Under the pieces are notes generated by a model that was given only the letters and a program-made list of their open reading frames with translations, did no database searches and was not told the origin of the DNA. 64,000 nucleotides of DNA from Plazaster borealis (taxonomy: Eukaryota; Echinodermata; Asteroidea; Forcipulatida; Labidiasteridae), in NCBI GenBank assembly GCA_021014325.1, contig CM037472.1, positions 28,916,234 to 28,980,233 of the forward strand, read 5' to 3'. Below, in pieces: positions 47,746 to 59,609 of this stretch; position 1 is the first letter of the stretch, and each line of letters starts with the position of its first letter. The position numbers and the translations under genes are program-made.

Positions 47746-50070
47746 TCACCCACCTTGCTGAGCTGACCAAACATTTGTAGAAACTAATGACCAAGTAGGC
47801 CTAAAAGAATAATATAACGCAAACTTGCCAAATAATGGCTCGACAATGTAATTGTGAAAAGTGACACTTAAAATCGCTGCAAAAATGAGCGAGTATATCT
47901 TCACTAGCGCGCAAAAAGGGGTAAACTGCTGTTGCACATCCATTTCTATTGATTTTCACGTTCGTCTATCCACAGTGAACCAGTAAAAAACAAAGTAATG
48001 GATTTGTAATATTTATCGAAAAAACCTGGATTAGTTTTAATCTGAAAGCTCACTGATTATAAGCTCCTATTACCAGAACCAATCCTCGAAAAAAATACGA
48101 CCCTCTGAATATTCACACCATGGTTCAATGGCGGGTTTTCTCGAGGGTGGAAATGAATTATTAAAAACTCTTTCAAAACCAGAGAAGCAATATGCCTTTT
48201 AAACAAGTCGCTGAAGTCAAAATCTACATTGTCTGCACGGTAAACTTTGGGCTGCCAGGATAAATCGTAAAATACATTAATGTCCCCCGCTCTAAAAAAA
48301 GAAATAATTACTAATGAAAATACCACCAAGTAAAACATTTGATTTGTTTGCGGTATTAAAACACCATGTGATTGTATCTACTTTTCTGTGTAGATTGTTC
48401 ATATAAGAACTTGTCTTGCTGTTTACTACTGCGGAGTAAAATTCCTGAAGTCCCCTCCCCCACCCAACTCGAATTCCGAAATCTACTCCCCGTGGAATAA
48501 GTGGCAAGCCAAATTCCAACAAGAACAATCTTACAGAGACCTTATACTTGTTTTGTGTTTGTTATTGTGTGCAGGGAACGTAACTAAGATGGCGGCATCA
48601 TCTGGGTCCCAGTGGGGTACATGGACAATAAGAAGATAGTTTGCAACATGATCCAGAGCCCAATTTCACAGAGCTGCTTAAGCACAAAATAATTATGCTT
48701 ACCACAATAAGGTTACCAGCCAAAATGCCATTTCACATGTACAATTTATGACTGGTATCATGCTCCTTTTTGCTTAGCAGGAATAACTGGAAATTGTTAA
48801 GCAATAATTCCTGCTTAAGCAGCTCTATGAAATTGGGCCCTGCAGCAGGTTCCATGAAGTGAAGCTCTACACAAAGACTAAGTTTGGATTTTCTTTTAAA
48901 ATTGTTGGCAATTTGATATCAAGGCTGTTATTGACAAATGTTGCCAGACTAGTCAGTGATGAAAATCAAACAACATGAAAAAATGATTGAGTTAAACAAA
49001 TAAAAATTGTTTATATACAAACAAATAAATGTGGAGAAAAAAAATCAACAATTTTGTAACCACACTTTTATTGCATCCTCCATGTTCAAACGACTTTGTG
49101 AAAAAGTTAGTTTACAATCTACATTGGCAAAGTCCAATACCCTTTTTTTGCAGAATCCAAATACACGTGAACAATAACGAATTTAGTCTTGAACCACACA
49201 ATGTTATAAGTTTTGCTCGAAACAACATGCAGTCTAAAATTAATTCATGCACAATCCCTGTCCCTGAGAGCAAACGTTATTGAAGTAAATATAGAAGGGA
49301 AGGCAGTATTGTCACCAACGAAGACTTTTATCCTAAAGCCTAGATCTCAATATCACTTTTTTTATTTTACTGAATGCCACAAAAATATATTACAACAATC
49401 GTAGGTGTGGCTCATTGTACTTTCAATTTCACCTTAGGTTATGATTCTAAATTGTACAACCTACAAAAATAACTAACTGCCGTTAACTTATTCTACCAAG
49501 AACTTTATAAAGTACACAAATTGTACATATTCAAATAAAAGCAGGGAAGGCAGATGTGAATTTTATTGGAAAGAAAATTGTAAAATATGTGTAAAGAAAA
49601 ATTTACTGAAATGACTATTCTAATGTCAAAAATAAAACGTGTAATAGTGATAATGTTTTGTCTTAGCTTTTATTTTATTCTGTCATCAACTATCAAGAAC
49701 ACGTTATGGTAGAAAATAGCAATTTGCTGGAAGGAACAGTCTAAAATCTGCCTCACATGTTTTTGGGGGCTGGTGCCCTAATTCTGCTAGGTCATTGTGT
49801 GTATGGCAAACTTACCAACCTCTGCTCCTTGACAGAGCTGTTAAAGCATACATTATTGCTTAACAACTTTACCGGCAGAGGAGATCTAGTAACACAATGT
49901 ACATTTTTGCATGGTATAGGTAGGATTTGAAACTTTGCATGATTGGACTAGTGCATACCCAATACAGCTACGCTAATGAGTGGCTTCTTAAAATCGAGGC
50001 CAGAAAATGAAATGAAATAAATCTAAAAGACTACCATTGAGGCAAAACCAAACTCCAGTCGCCACATTGC
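47746..50070. other. Gene C 3' flank and probable SELENOW 3' UTR
   Basis: No gene is supported. An inverted-repeat element of the 'gggcccaattt' family lies at 48656-48840. The rest is AT-rich. The end of the SELENOW transcript should fall somewhere here on the minus strand; several tttatt signals (aataaa on minus) between 49000 and 49680 are possible, but none can be chosen. Confidence 0.45.
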
Positions 50071-50159
50071 AGCTGACAGTTCCTTGTGAAGCATCGAGAG
50101 AAAACCTTGTGGGTTGTGCCACTTTTCAGCTTGCTCTGTCATAATAAGGTTTGTTAGCT
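50071..50159 (-). promoter_or_regulatory. Candidate SECIS element (type II) of SELENOW
   Basis: On the minus strand, about 1 kb after the SELENOW stop, lies a hairpin with all SECIS landmarks. The core quartet is formed by ATGAC (50138-50142) and CGAT (50093-50096). The upper helix is AGAGCAAGCT with GGTTTTCTCT: ten positions, one mismatch, two G-T pairs. The bulge AAAA starts 12 nt after ATGA, with a top mini-helix GTGG / CCAC. The lower helix is CCTT / AAGG and extends through ACA / TGT and AGCT / AGCT. SECIS elements recruit SBP2 and the Sec-specific elongation factor so that UGA is read as selenocysteine. Pairing was worked out by hand. Confidence 0.75.
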
Positions 50160-51163
50160 CGCATTTGTGTCGAGTCCGTTTGGCTACACAAAAATAAAGA
50201 AGAAACGAGGGAAAGCAATTTAAAAAGGATCGTAAATGGGTAAATTAAAGGAAATTCATAAAAGAAATCTTCAAATAAAACTTTGACTTTTCCATGACTA
50301 TCCAAGACAAAACAAGGGTTGTCAAAAGAACACCGTTATGTTACATTGAGCATGAACGAGTAAAGCGTAAATTCATCATGAGAAATAGTAAAGTAAACTG
50401 GAATGCAAACTGGAAGACTGCAGTGCATAAAAATGCTATGTATCCATTATGTGGGGGTCAGCAAGATTCCACGACTTTTTTTCTAAGACTACCAATTTTC
50501 GAGCACTCATGACTTTTTCCAGGATTTTCCCTTGTAAGCTTTCAAATTCCAGATTTGTTATTATACTATGTACCATCATTCATGGGTCTTCAAGATTCCA
50601 TGACTTGTCTCTTGAAATATAAATTTCCCTCGACTCCTTGTTTAGATAACAAAACAATTTGTGACTTTTCCCATGACTTTCACAGATGGCTTGAAACTAT
50701 GTCTTTGGGAAGCCTGTCATATTCCTTCCCTGCCCATCATTGCATCATTTAGAACTAAGGCCTGAAAATGTGAATGACACATGGGAACATTTTATTCTGC
50801 TAAAAAAGGAAAATGAAGGGCCCAATTTCATGGCACTGCTCACCACAACATTTTGCTTCATGGGGCGATGAAAATGCAGAATTCTGTGGTAAACAGAACC
50901 AGAAACATGGGCACAGGGCCCAATTTCATAAAACTGTTTAGCAGAAAATACTGCTCAGCAAATTTCTTTGCTAAGCAAAAATTGAGTGGGGTACCAGTCA
51001 CAACAATGTAAACTTTAGGGAATATTGGCTGGTACCCTGTCTCTGCTAAGCAATATATTTCTGTGCTTAGCAAGTTTTTATGCTTACAGGCTTTATGAAA
51101 TTGGGCCCAGATAAAATGGAAGACTAGTCCTCACCTTTGCTTTACTTGTTTTCAAATCATCAC

Positions 51164-54100
51164 TTATGCCTTGAGGGCTTCCTTGACCGCATCATTAATC
51201 TTCTTCAATTTTTCTTCAGAGTCAACGTAGCCATCACCATTCTACAAACACACAGAACAGGACAGTTTTTACTTTGTTCTCAAAGACCGCTCTGTGGAAC
51301 TTGAGATAATGTATGGTAACATTTTCAAATTGAAATGGCAATACACAAAACAAAAAGAGACAGATATCACAAAATGTCAACAAAATAAAATGGAAATCTC
51401 TTATGCAACCCACATCAGTGGACTTATAGACTGGCATTCGAGTTTCTGTGTGTGTTTGGTGGTGGACATGTCAACAGGCCACGTGTGGTGAGACACTGTA
51501 GCGGATTGCGTGTACACGTAGAGCCGTCAATTTCACCAAACTCTTCCTAACTTCGGATTAATCCTAGGGCTTAGGACGAGTCCCAGCCTTGCACTGTAAC
51601 ATGTAAACCTCAAGATTAATCCTAAGTTAGGACAAGTTACTCGTCCTAACTTGAGATAGGATTAATCCTAGCATTTTGTGAATTCGGCTGCAGGCAATTG
51701 CAAACAGTAACGGATTAACTCTTTCCATGGACTTGTGCCTGATGCCTTTAAATGAAGACCTGTTCCTTTCACACCAGCCAAGATTTTGTTGAAGGTATCG
51801 TACACGTTTAGTAATGACTCAAACCAAGTATTAGCATAAAAACTTACTTGGTAACAAGCACGGAGAGCTGTTGATAGTATAAAACATTGTAGGAAACGAC
51901 TCCCTCTGAAGTTAACGTAGTTTTTGAGAAAGAGGTAATTTCTCACTAAAATAATAAAAACTTCTTGCAAGAAGTTTTTATTCCTATCTGAAAGCACACA
52001 AATTTGTACAACAAGGTTGTTTTTTCTTTCATCATTTTCTTGCATTTTCGATGACCAATTGAGCCCAAATTTTCACAGGCTTGTTATTTTATGCATATGT
52101 TGGGATACACCAAGTGAGAGCACTGGTCTTTGACAATTTCCAAACGTGTTCAGTGCCTTTAAGATGGATTTCTGCTAGATTGTTACAAAGCCTATCATCT
52201 CTCTCCAGGACAAGTGTTGTTTGAAGCTTTGCATGGTATTGAGAAATAAGAAATAACTAGAAATAAACAGTAAACTTGAGGGTACAACCATGTGTAAATC
52301 TCTTTGTGGGAGTGTTGGCTCAGCCGGTGTGGTTTCTCCTGAAGACGAGCAGAGTATAGTGATCGAAACATCGAGACCACACCGGCTTTTTTCAGAGCCA
52401 ACACGCAACACTCCCACAAATAGATTTACACATGGTTGTACCCGCAAGTTTACTATTTATTTATGGTTATTTCTTATCTCTCCAGGACGCTGTCTGTTCC
52501 GTCTGTTCGACAGGGCGGGTAAATAATCCCACTAGGGTAACAGGAAAAGGATTTTTAATCCCAAAGCAGACTTATTATTTATTGTTTTTTGCATCATTTA
52601 CAAATGTGATGAAGTACATTGTAAGCAAACCAGATAATACAAAAATAATGAAAAGGCCTTTTTACACTATCGATGTCCGATCCGTGTCGACTCGGTAAAA
52701 TTTCAACACGGTTCAAATTCGCTGTTTTCACATAGAGCTCTGTGCAAAACCAGCTTGTGGGTTACACGTGTAACTTTTTATTCGTGTATTGTGCGATCGT
52801 TTCACACTGCCAGAATCCTACACGGATCGAAAGCAAAAAACTCCCATACTACAGTGTGCAGATGGGCAACGCACACTAAACATGGATCGAAAATGAACCC
52901 AGGAATGTTCACGTGTTGGAATTTTCGACACGGATCGAGCGCTCTACACCGATCAACACTGTGTTAAAATGTTGTAATGCGAAAAGGTCAGTCCAGATTA
53001 CACGGATCGGACCCATGTCGAACACAGAGATTTTCTGTAGTAGTGTGAAAGGGCCTCTAGAGCGCTGTAAAAAATGCTGTGTAGCACTCATAGTGCTTGC
53101 TCAAAAACATAAACCTTTTCAGAACCACCACAATTCACAAATGGATATTTCTTGTACATGGTGTTACCGCAAACAAATTCAAATTTTCTACACTGGAATG
53201 GATATGGAATAACTCACCTTCTTGGAATGGATCAACTTGCCGTTGACGGAGACCTCTAAGTAACCGCTCACACCCGGGGTTGACTCCCCTGACTATTATC
53301 ATCCAAGAAGAAAATACACAGTGAATTAGAGTGAATGCTACAAACAGTAGACTGTGCAAGTCTACTCAGTGAATGCTACAAACAGAAGACTGTGCCAGTT
53401 TACAAAGCCATACATACTACACAGCGACTGCTACAAACAGTTTACTGTGCAAGTCTACTCAGCCACACACAGTGAATGCTAAAACACATGCAAGTGTGTG
53501 AAATCTTGCAAGAGGGGACATTCTATTGTTCCAACTTTTTGGCAAAACCTCCAATTGGTTTTGTTCACTCTCCAATTGGTTTTGTTCACTCTCCAATTGG
53601 TTTTGTTCACTCTCCAACTGGGGACCTTCACCCAACCAGGGACACTATTTTCCGCTTTTGTTATAGGTCCCTGGTGTACACCTACCCAGCCTTCCATACA
53701 CAGTACATGCAACAGTAGACTATGCAAGTCTACACAGCCATACACGCTGAATGCTACAAACAGCAGACTGTGCAAGTCTACACAGCCATACACAGTCAGA
53801 GCTAAATGTACAAACAGTAGACTATGCAAGTCTACACAGCCATACACACTGAATGCTACAAACAGTAGACTGTGCAAGTCTACACAGCCATACACAGTCA
53901 GAGCTAAATGCTACAAACAGTAGACCATGCAAGTCTACATAGCCATAGTCTACAGTACAGCCAGACACACTGACTGCACCTATGACTCAGCAAGTTTCTT
54001 CGTAGCGATGCAATTCAAACTTCCGGGACCAAGTTGGTCCAAACCATATTCATTTTTACGTGTGCCCGATTCTGTTTTTTCAAATACTTCAGTTTTACAT

Positions 54101-57100
54101 AGTTAATGGCTATACAAATTATGGTACATTGTTGGGAAAATGAAATTTAGTGATGAAATAACATGAAAGTAAAATAAATTTAACAAATAAAACCAGAGAA
54201 TAAGACTTGACCTCTGTTCCTGGTTACTTGTACACAAAAATGTTGACTATGAATCCGAGTTTAATTATCTTTCAATTCTGTTGAGTATCGAAGTACACTT
54301 ACACATAACACAATTGAAATAGATCTTCTCTTAGTGCTTGTTCAACTCATTTTGATTCTGGTCTTGTAAAATATAGTCTGGTCCAATAAATAACCTACAT
54401 GCCCCAGGGTCTTGTAGATTTTCCCCCGAAGTTGGAGCCCTGATAAGCATTCTCATCCCAAGATTAAATTTTATTTCAATGTTGATTTTAAACCAGTTAT
54501 TTGTATTTATATAAACAATGGGAATTTGTACTGGTTGCTACTGGTGTGTTCATACTCAAGAATCTTGTACAAATAGAATTTTAATAGAAGATTTGATTTC
54601 ATTCAAACAAAGGCATATAGTCTTCGTTCGACTTGTTTTGTCATTTTCTCTACAGGTGAGACTTGCAAGGTCTAATACATGACTAGAGTAACTCATAATA
54701 ACACAACACCTGGGAATAAATCCCCCTTGGTTGTGGGTACCCTAACCCTGACTTCATTGAGAGATTTACTAGGATCCTAACTCACTCCAACAAAACCATT
54801 ACCATGGTAAACCAAACTGTCAGACTCCGATTATGGTGGTATGCCTGATATCATGCAAAGCATGATCAGTTTACCAAGTGTAATCCTCAAAATCCAACAT
54901 AGTCAAACAAATTATGCCGATAGACATGCTGTTTGATCTGGATAGGCAGGGTTTTAAATAGACTGGTCCCCTGTCTTTATCCTTGCAGATAAAGACAGGC
55001 ACTATTCTTACTGGCCCAATGATTTCATTGGATACAATGATTTCATTGGATAATGTGCAGTGATGTAAGCTTTTGGTCAGAGGTGATGTAGTTTGTCAGC
55101 TTGCACTTTCGGTCGTCTGTATGCAGCATGTGCATAATGTTTGTAAAAGTATGCATGTAATGTTGTTTAATTCACTGTGTAATTATGAGTACATGTACAA
55201 CGTGTGAATTAACTGCGAATCTCCATGTGAAATGGATGCGAGGTCAAAGGTACATCTGGCAAGATCCGGCCAGGCGCTCCAGGCAGGTATCTGGCATTAT
55301 CCACGAGACTCGAAGTGTGATGTCAATTGTTCAGGCTAGGTTTTAAATAGCCTTGATTGCAAGGCTGTTGCGCGCCATCCCTTCGCTCGATAGTCCATGC
55401 ACGGAGTCCGTAGGATGATGATACACATATAATACAAGCACACGCGCCCAGTCTATGCATGGAGTCCTGATGGACTCCATGCGTGGAATCAGTGTACTGT
55501 TTGTACGTGGACGGTGCGTGGATGAACTCTGTGTGCGTGGACAAATTTAAAAGACAGCCTTGCAACCAAGGCTAGGTTTTAAAGGGTTATATGTATGGTG
55601 CAAACTGATACATAAACTCATTGAGAACATTTTAATTTGATGCATTAATTTGTGTACTTACAAAGTCCAAGTCATCCTCACCAAACTCATCAATAATCTC
55701 AGACTTTAAGCGGCGGAACTGTGTAGGGAGACAAAAATGATCCAAGTCAGAGTTAAATGAACTGCACAGAAATTAATGAACTGCAAAGGGGGATGCAGTA
55801 ACAGTAGATTCAACTAAAGTTTATCACATTTGTCTATTACTGTAAGTATTCATTTATTTCCTGTTTAACCATAGAACATGTGCTTTTTGAGAAGAAAACA
55901 AAATACAAAATACATACCAATAAAAAAACATAATTTTCCTTTTTGAATAAATGTTGTGCAAAAATAGAAAAATTGTTCTATGGAAAAGGTATTGTAAAAC
56001 CCAAAATTGATTCACTCCATTTTTCTTCCTTACAACATTGAGTACTTTTTACACAAAAAATGGTCTCATCAAACAAAACTAACACACATTTTCAGAAAAC
56101 TGTTTCATAGTTTTTGGTTTTTTTACAGAAGGGCTGCATTTAACTTTGACATTTTTTTTTACAGGGATCCTTCATGGTTATGATGAAGGGGTTTTGAAAG
56201 AGTTGAAAACATTATCAAAAGCTATGTGTGTAAAGTACATTGTGTTTCAAGCAGGCCTAGAATTACACAGAGGCCGCAGAGGCCATGGCCTCTGTTGCCC
56301 CTGGTCTTGGCCTTGGTGCCCCTTCAAAAGTTTCCCATAGACTTTAGGATATCCCAATGGAAGTGCCCTTTACAAATTGAAAATGGCCTTGCCCTCTCAA
56401 AGATGAAATTACAGGCCGGTTCAAAGTTCATGTAATTATTTTATGTTGGCGGTCTCCCTATTTTGTCAATATCTTTGTTCAGGGTGCAAGTCAGAAGCCA
56501 TACAAATAGCTGCCATGTAGGGAGACCGCCAACATACAGCTAGATACTCAGTTGGTAGAGCGGCAGCATGTTAAACCAGAGGTCATTGGTTCAAATCCCG
56601 CTCTAGTCAATTTTTCTTTGTTCAAACCCAAATTATTCAAAATTTACCCAGTCAGTTTCCCTTGTGGTTTATAACCTGATGTTCTAAAACTTAATTCAAA
56701 ACAGAAAGTGAAAATAATTGGCAAAATTACCCTGGAACCGTACCCTCATCCACCGCTGAAAAGAAAGAAAGAAACCAAGGTAAATGTAATGAATTAATTG
56801 CAGTTTTATATCCCTATATCATGCCTTGATATGCACCACACACAGGTGATGGTATAAGATATTTCTTATAACATTAAACCCCAATTTTTTGTAATTTTTT
56901 AATTAAAAATGATAGGGCTAACATTAACCATGCTTATGATTGATAAGCATTTCTACTAGAAAGCTTCCTCAACCCATCATACTCCAAAAGTTTACTTATT
57001 GGAACAGTAGTACACAACCCATCATACTCCAACAGTTTATGTACTGGAACAGTACACAACCCATCATACTCTAACAGGTCCTGTGCTTCTGGACTGTGAT

Positions 57101-58258
57101 TTAGTGGGTACTTTTCACAGTACTAGACTGATTACAACAAATCAACTGTTTGATTTAGGCAGGCCTGGGGTGGTTAGGGTTATTGACTCAGTTTGTACTT
57201 GTATGGATCTCAGAATGTTTGCTCAATCTCGAGACATTGAGCAGATTAATCTCAAGACTGTGTTACTCAATCTCATGGTTGACCAAAAATCCAAGTGCAA
57301 TCTCAAGATTAAGTGCACAATCTTGAGATTGACCCTGCGGGTAAGGGCCCAGTGCATACCTCCAACAGCGATAACATTGTGACCATTTTCACACCATCTA
57401 CATGAGCACACAAGACGAGCACCCTTTTATTGTTGGCGACGCCCTTTTGTAGGTCTGCGACCGTCGGGAGGATAGACGATTATGATTATCGCAACTAACA
57501 CTAACACTAGTGGAACAGAAACAGTACACTAATTAACTAACACTAGCTAACAGACAAAATTGGGCCCAGCTCAGATCGGAATAAAGCCGCACCCGTTGGG
57601 AACTAAAGTCAAGAAGTGGAGGTGGGGCAGTGGTGGGGACAATCTCAAAATGATTGCTCAAAATTCAGGATGAAAACCAAGTTAAACACTCATTCTCAAG
57701 ATAGAGCTGCTCCATTTCGAGTTTGAGAAAATTAAAAGATTTCACTCATTCAGGAAATTACATTATTACAGACAGTGTTGTGTACTTTTAAGTTCTAGTT
57801 TCTACTGACTATCCTATTCCTATGGGGAGTAAATGCTCCCGTGAGCCTTATTTATAGTATTCATTTCCTTCCTCCAATGGTAGGATAAAAGAAGTACAGT
57901 GACAGTGTAGTCATGTGGATATTTCCTATCCTATTCCTAAGTAAGAGCAAAGGGGGTACTATAGAGCAACGTCGTCCATCTATCTAGAAACACTCGACAG
58001 TCGATTTGTTAATTTAACTGAGTAACGTCCGTACAACATACGGTACGCGCACCTAGCTAGATAGATGGCAAACCAAGCAAACTTGATCGAGTTATGAGAT
58101 CATCATCATGGAGGTGAGATTGAGAGGAAGAGAGTATGACGTTATTCTTTCTATTTTCTAGTTTTAAACCACTTTTTTTTTTAGTGCACACTTTGCTTCA
58201 AATTGCTTAAAATACAAAATACTCACCAGTAGAGAACGTTGACCTTGACTTTCCCCAT
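51164..58258 (-). CDS. SELENOW: Selenoprotein W, complete, 5 exons, Sec encoded by TGA
   Basis: Minus-strand coding exons in transcript order are 58258-58227, 56755-56731, 55718-55662, 53292-53218 and 51241-51164. Their sum is 267 nt: 88 residues plus TAA. The protein starts MGKVKVNVLYC and then reads GGUGYGSR across the Sec codon. It continues FRRLKSEIIDEFGEDDLDF, SGESTPGVSGYLEV, NGKLIHSKK and NGDGYVDSEEKLKKI. The C-x-x-U motif near the N-terminus, the V-N-G-K-L-I-H-S-K-K strand and the G-D-G-Y-V-D turn are hallmarks of this thioredoxin-like redox family. Length agrees with vertebrate SelW (about 87 residues). Phases after exons 1-4 are 2, 0, 0, 0. An automatic gene caller that treats TGA as a stop would miss or truncate it. 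Confidence 0.95.
51525..51700. mobile_element. Palindromic element, 'ggattaatccta' family
   Basis: The block carries ggattaatcctagggcttag, gactcg, taagttaggacaag and gataggattaatccta, forming a long imperfect hairpin. An inverted copy is at 62815-62975. It lies in the last SELENOW intron. Confidence 0.7.
51791..52162. mobile_element. Inverted-repeat element, 'ttaaaggcactgaacacg' family
   Basis: This copy runs in the same orientation as 46943-47315, with left end gaaggtatcgtacacg and right end acgtgttcagtgccttta. It is in the last SELENOW intron. Confidence 0.7.
52272..52453. mobile_element. Foldback element with 45-bp inverted ends
   Basis: The left arm ends in ccatgtgtaaatctctttgt followed by gggagtgttg. 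The right arm is caacactcccacaaatag followed by atttacacatgg. The middle holds cgaaacatcgagaccac. It lies in a SELENOW intron, and a second element with ends aaaaggcctttttacactat / agtgtgaaagggcctct follows at 52651-53058. Confidence 0.7.
53336..53970. repeat. Minisatellite of about 48 bp in a SELENOW intron
   Basis: Tandem units carry gctacaaacagtagactgtg, caagtctaca and cagccataca, with variable spacers (agtcagagctaaatg or actgaat). The array is interrupted at 53470-53710 by unrelated sequence holding three 21-bp copies of ctccaattggttttgttcact (split: ctccaattgg, ttttgttcact). The unit shares agactgtgcaagtct with the end of the inverted-repeat family seen at 16600-16742. Confidence 0.85.
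55345..55582. mobile_element. Short inverted-repeat element
   Basis: Left end agccttgattgcaaggctgt and right end acagccttgcaaccaaggct are inverted. The interior holds repeats around catggagtcc / ggactccatg. It ends about 80 bp before the SELENOW exon at 55662-55718. Confidence 0.6.
56520..56685 (+). mobile_element. tRNA-derived SINE with a short palindrome in front
   Basis: The head is gggagaccgccaacatacag, tagatactcagttggtagag, then ggttcaaatcccgctctagt. The tail acccagtcagtttccc is shared with the copy at 7778-7928. A reversed copy of the first 19 bp (tatgttggcggtctccc) lies at 56443, forming a hairpin around the SINE start. It ends about 45 bp from the Sec microexon. Confidence 0.72.
56731..56755 (-). 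CDS. SELENOW: SELENOW 25-nt microexon with the Sec TGA codon
   Basis: This minus-strand exon lies between ttcag and gtaatt. It completes the Cys codon begun as TG in exon 1 (TG|C) and adds GGT GGA TGA GGG TAC GGT TCC AGG, read G-G-U-G-Y-G-S-R. The redox centre C-x-x-U is therefore split across an intron, with Cys on the junction. Without this exon the protein would lose Sec and shift frame. Confidence 0.92.
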
Positions 58259-59609
58259 TTCGATGAGGTTTGTGAACTATTTGCGGAGGTTCCAAATGAG
58301 ATAGTGTACTAAGCCGTCTGATCTGTAACTAATGTGTTATGTGATCATCAGTGAATATGCTCTCGTCGTCGCTCAGCTCTCTCATCATCCCGCTGCTGCA
58401 TGCCTGACTGGTCATCGACGATGCTGCCCGAATAAGGTATCGATCATTGTGTATATCAATATCGAGTATTGTCTTATCGAGTATTCGTATTAAGGGTCGT
58501 TATTCTATCCTCTCCCCCGGCCCTCACCGATTACGCAAAATGATTTCTCTATTTTGTGTGTTTCTGACATGCAGACTTCAACCATGGGGGAAGGATTCGA
58601 GATAAATCGTGATTTCTGTAAATCTGTTTTTTCTTTTTTTTTCTTTTTTTTCACTCATAATTTATTCCCTCCCACTTTTGAAAAGACCAAAATGTATTCG
58701 ATACCACGGGAAATTGATTTGTTTTGGTATCGAATTATTGGTTTAGGCATGGAGGAAGGAAATTCCTTCCTCCATGGTTTAGGTGTGTCGTGCCCATTGA
58801 TCTCCCTGATCTCCACAATGGTCGTGCCAGCAAGCTGCTGCGCTGCGGGGGAGGAGAGCTCCATCGCATAACAATGCTCCGTATTATTGACAGCATGAGG
58901 GCGCTTTCTTCATCAGGGGATGCTTGCATCACAATTACAGTTTCATCTTATTTTAATTGCCTGTATGTAGTTTTCTTGCATCAATGACGAAATACATAAA
59001 CAATATAATAAAACAAATTAAAAAAAACCCTGTTTGTTTACTTGTTTTTCATCAATTAAAAATTGGTACACAAACGCCCTCAAGCGGTCAAAAATACGGC
59101 GAATTGCACGAGTTAATGACTCTGAAACAACAATTATCTGCAGCAACATAAAGGAATTGATGGAAAAGTACCGGGCCCAAATTCATTCTGCTATGCAACA
59201 ATTAGCAGAATACCAGTCACCGATGCTACATGTGAGATATGGTATTTTAGCTGGTAACTTTTTTCTGGTAAGCATAATTTTGTTGTGCTTAGCTAATTGT
59301 TGTGCTTTATAGCAGCTCTATGAAATTGGGCCCTGGGCACGATTATAAAGCTCATGCAAGAGATAAAGCTCAATCAGATATAGAGCCTAATTGCTGAAAA
59401 CATGGAGCAATAAAACACAATGCACATGTCCCTTGAGGCGCCTACGTTTTTTCTGTTTACCTAAAAAATGAAAAAAAAAAGAGCAAAGCACTCTACTGTT
59501 ATCGTCGTCTAGCGCCCCCAAGCGCTAGCGGCGGAAGCCGAATTGTTACATTTTTAGCGCGCGGCTCAAATTGGCTCGTCGTTGGTTGGGTTTGTCATGT
59601 TTGGCAAAG
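58259..59609. other. Divergent upstream region of SELENOW and the right-hand gene
   Basis: This 1.35-kb space separates two start codons that point away from each other, so it should hold both promoters. No TATA box is clear. An inverted-repeat element of the 'gggcccaattt' family occupies 59173-59333. The segment 59500-59600 is richer in CG (gcgctagcggcgg) and sits close to the right-hand start. Confidence 0.5.

Noticed and set aside
53336..53970. CRISPR-like spacing of repeats
   Set aside because: The intervening segments themselves repeat, the units vary, and the locus is a eukaryotic intron. It is a minisatellite.
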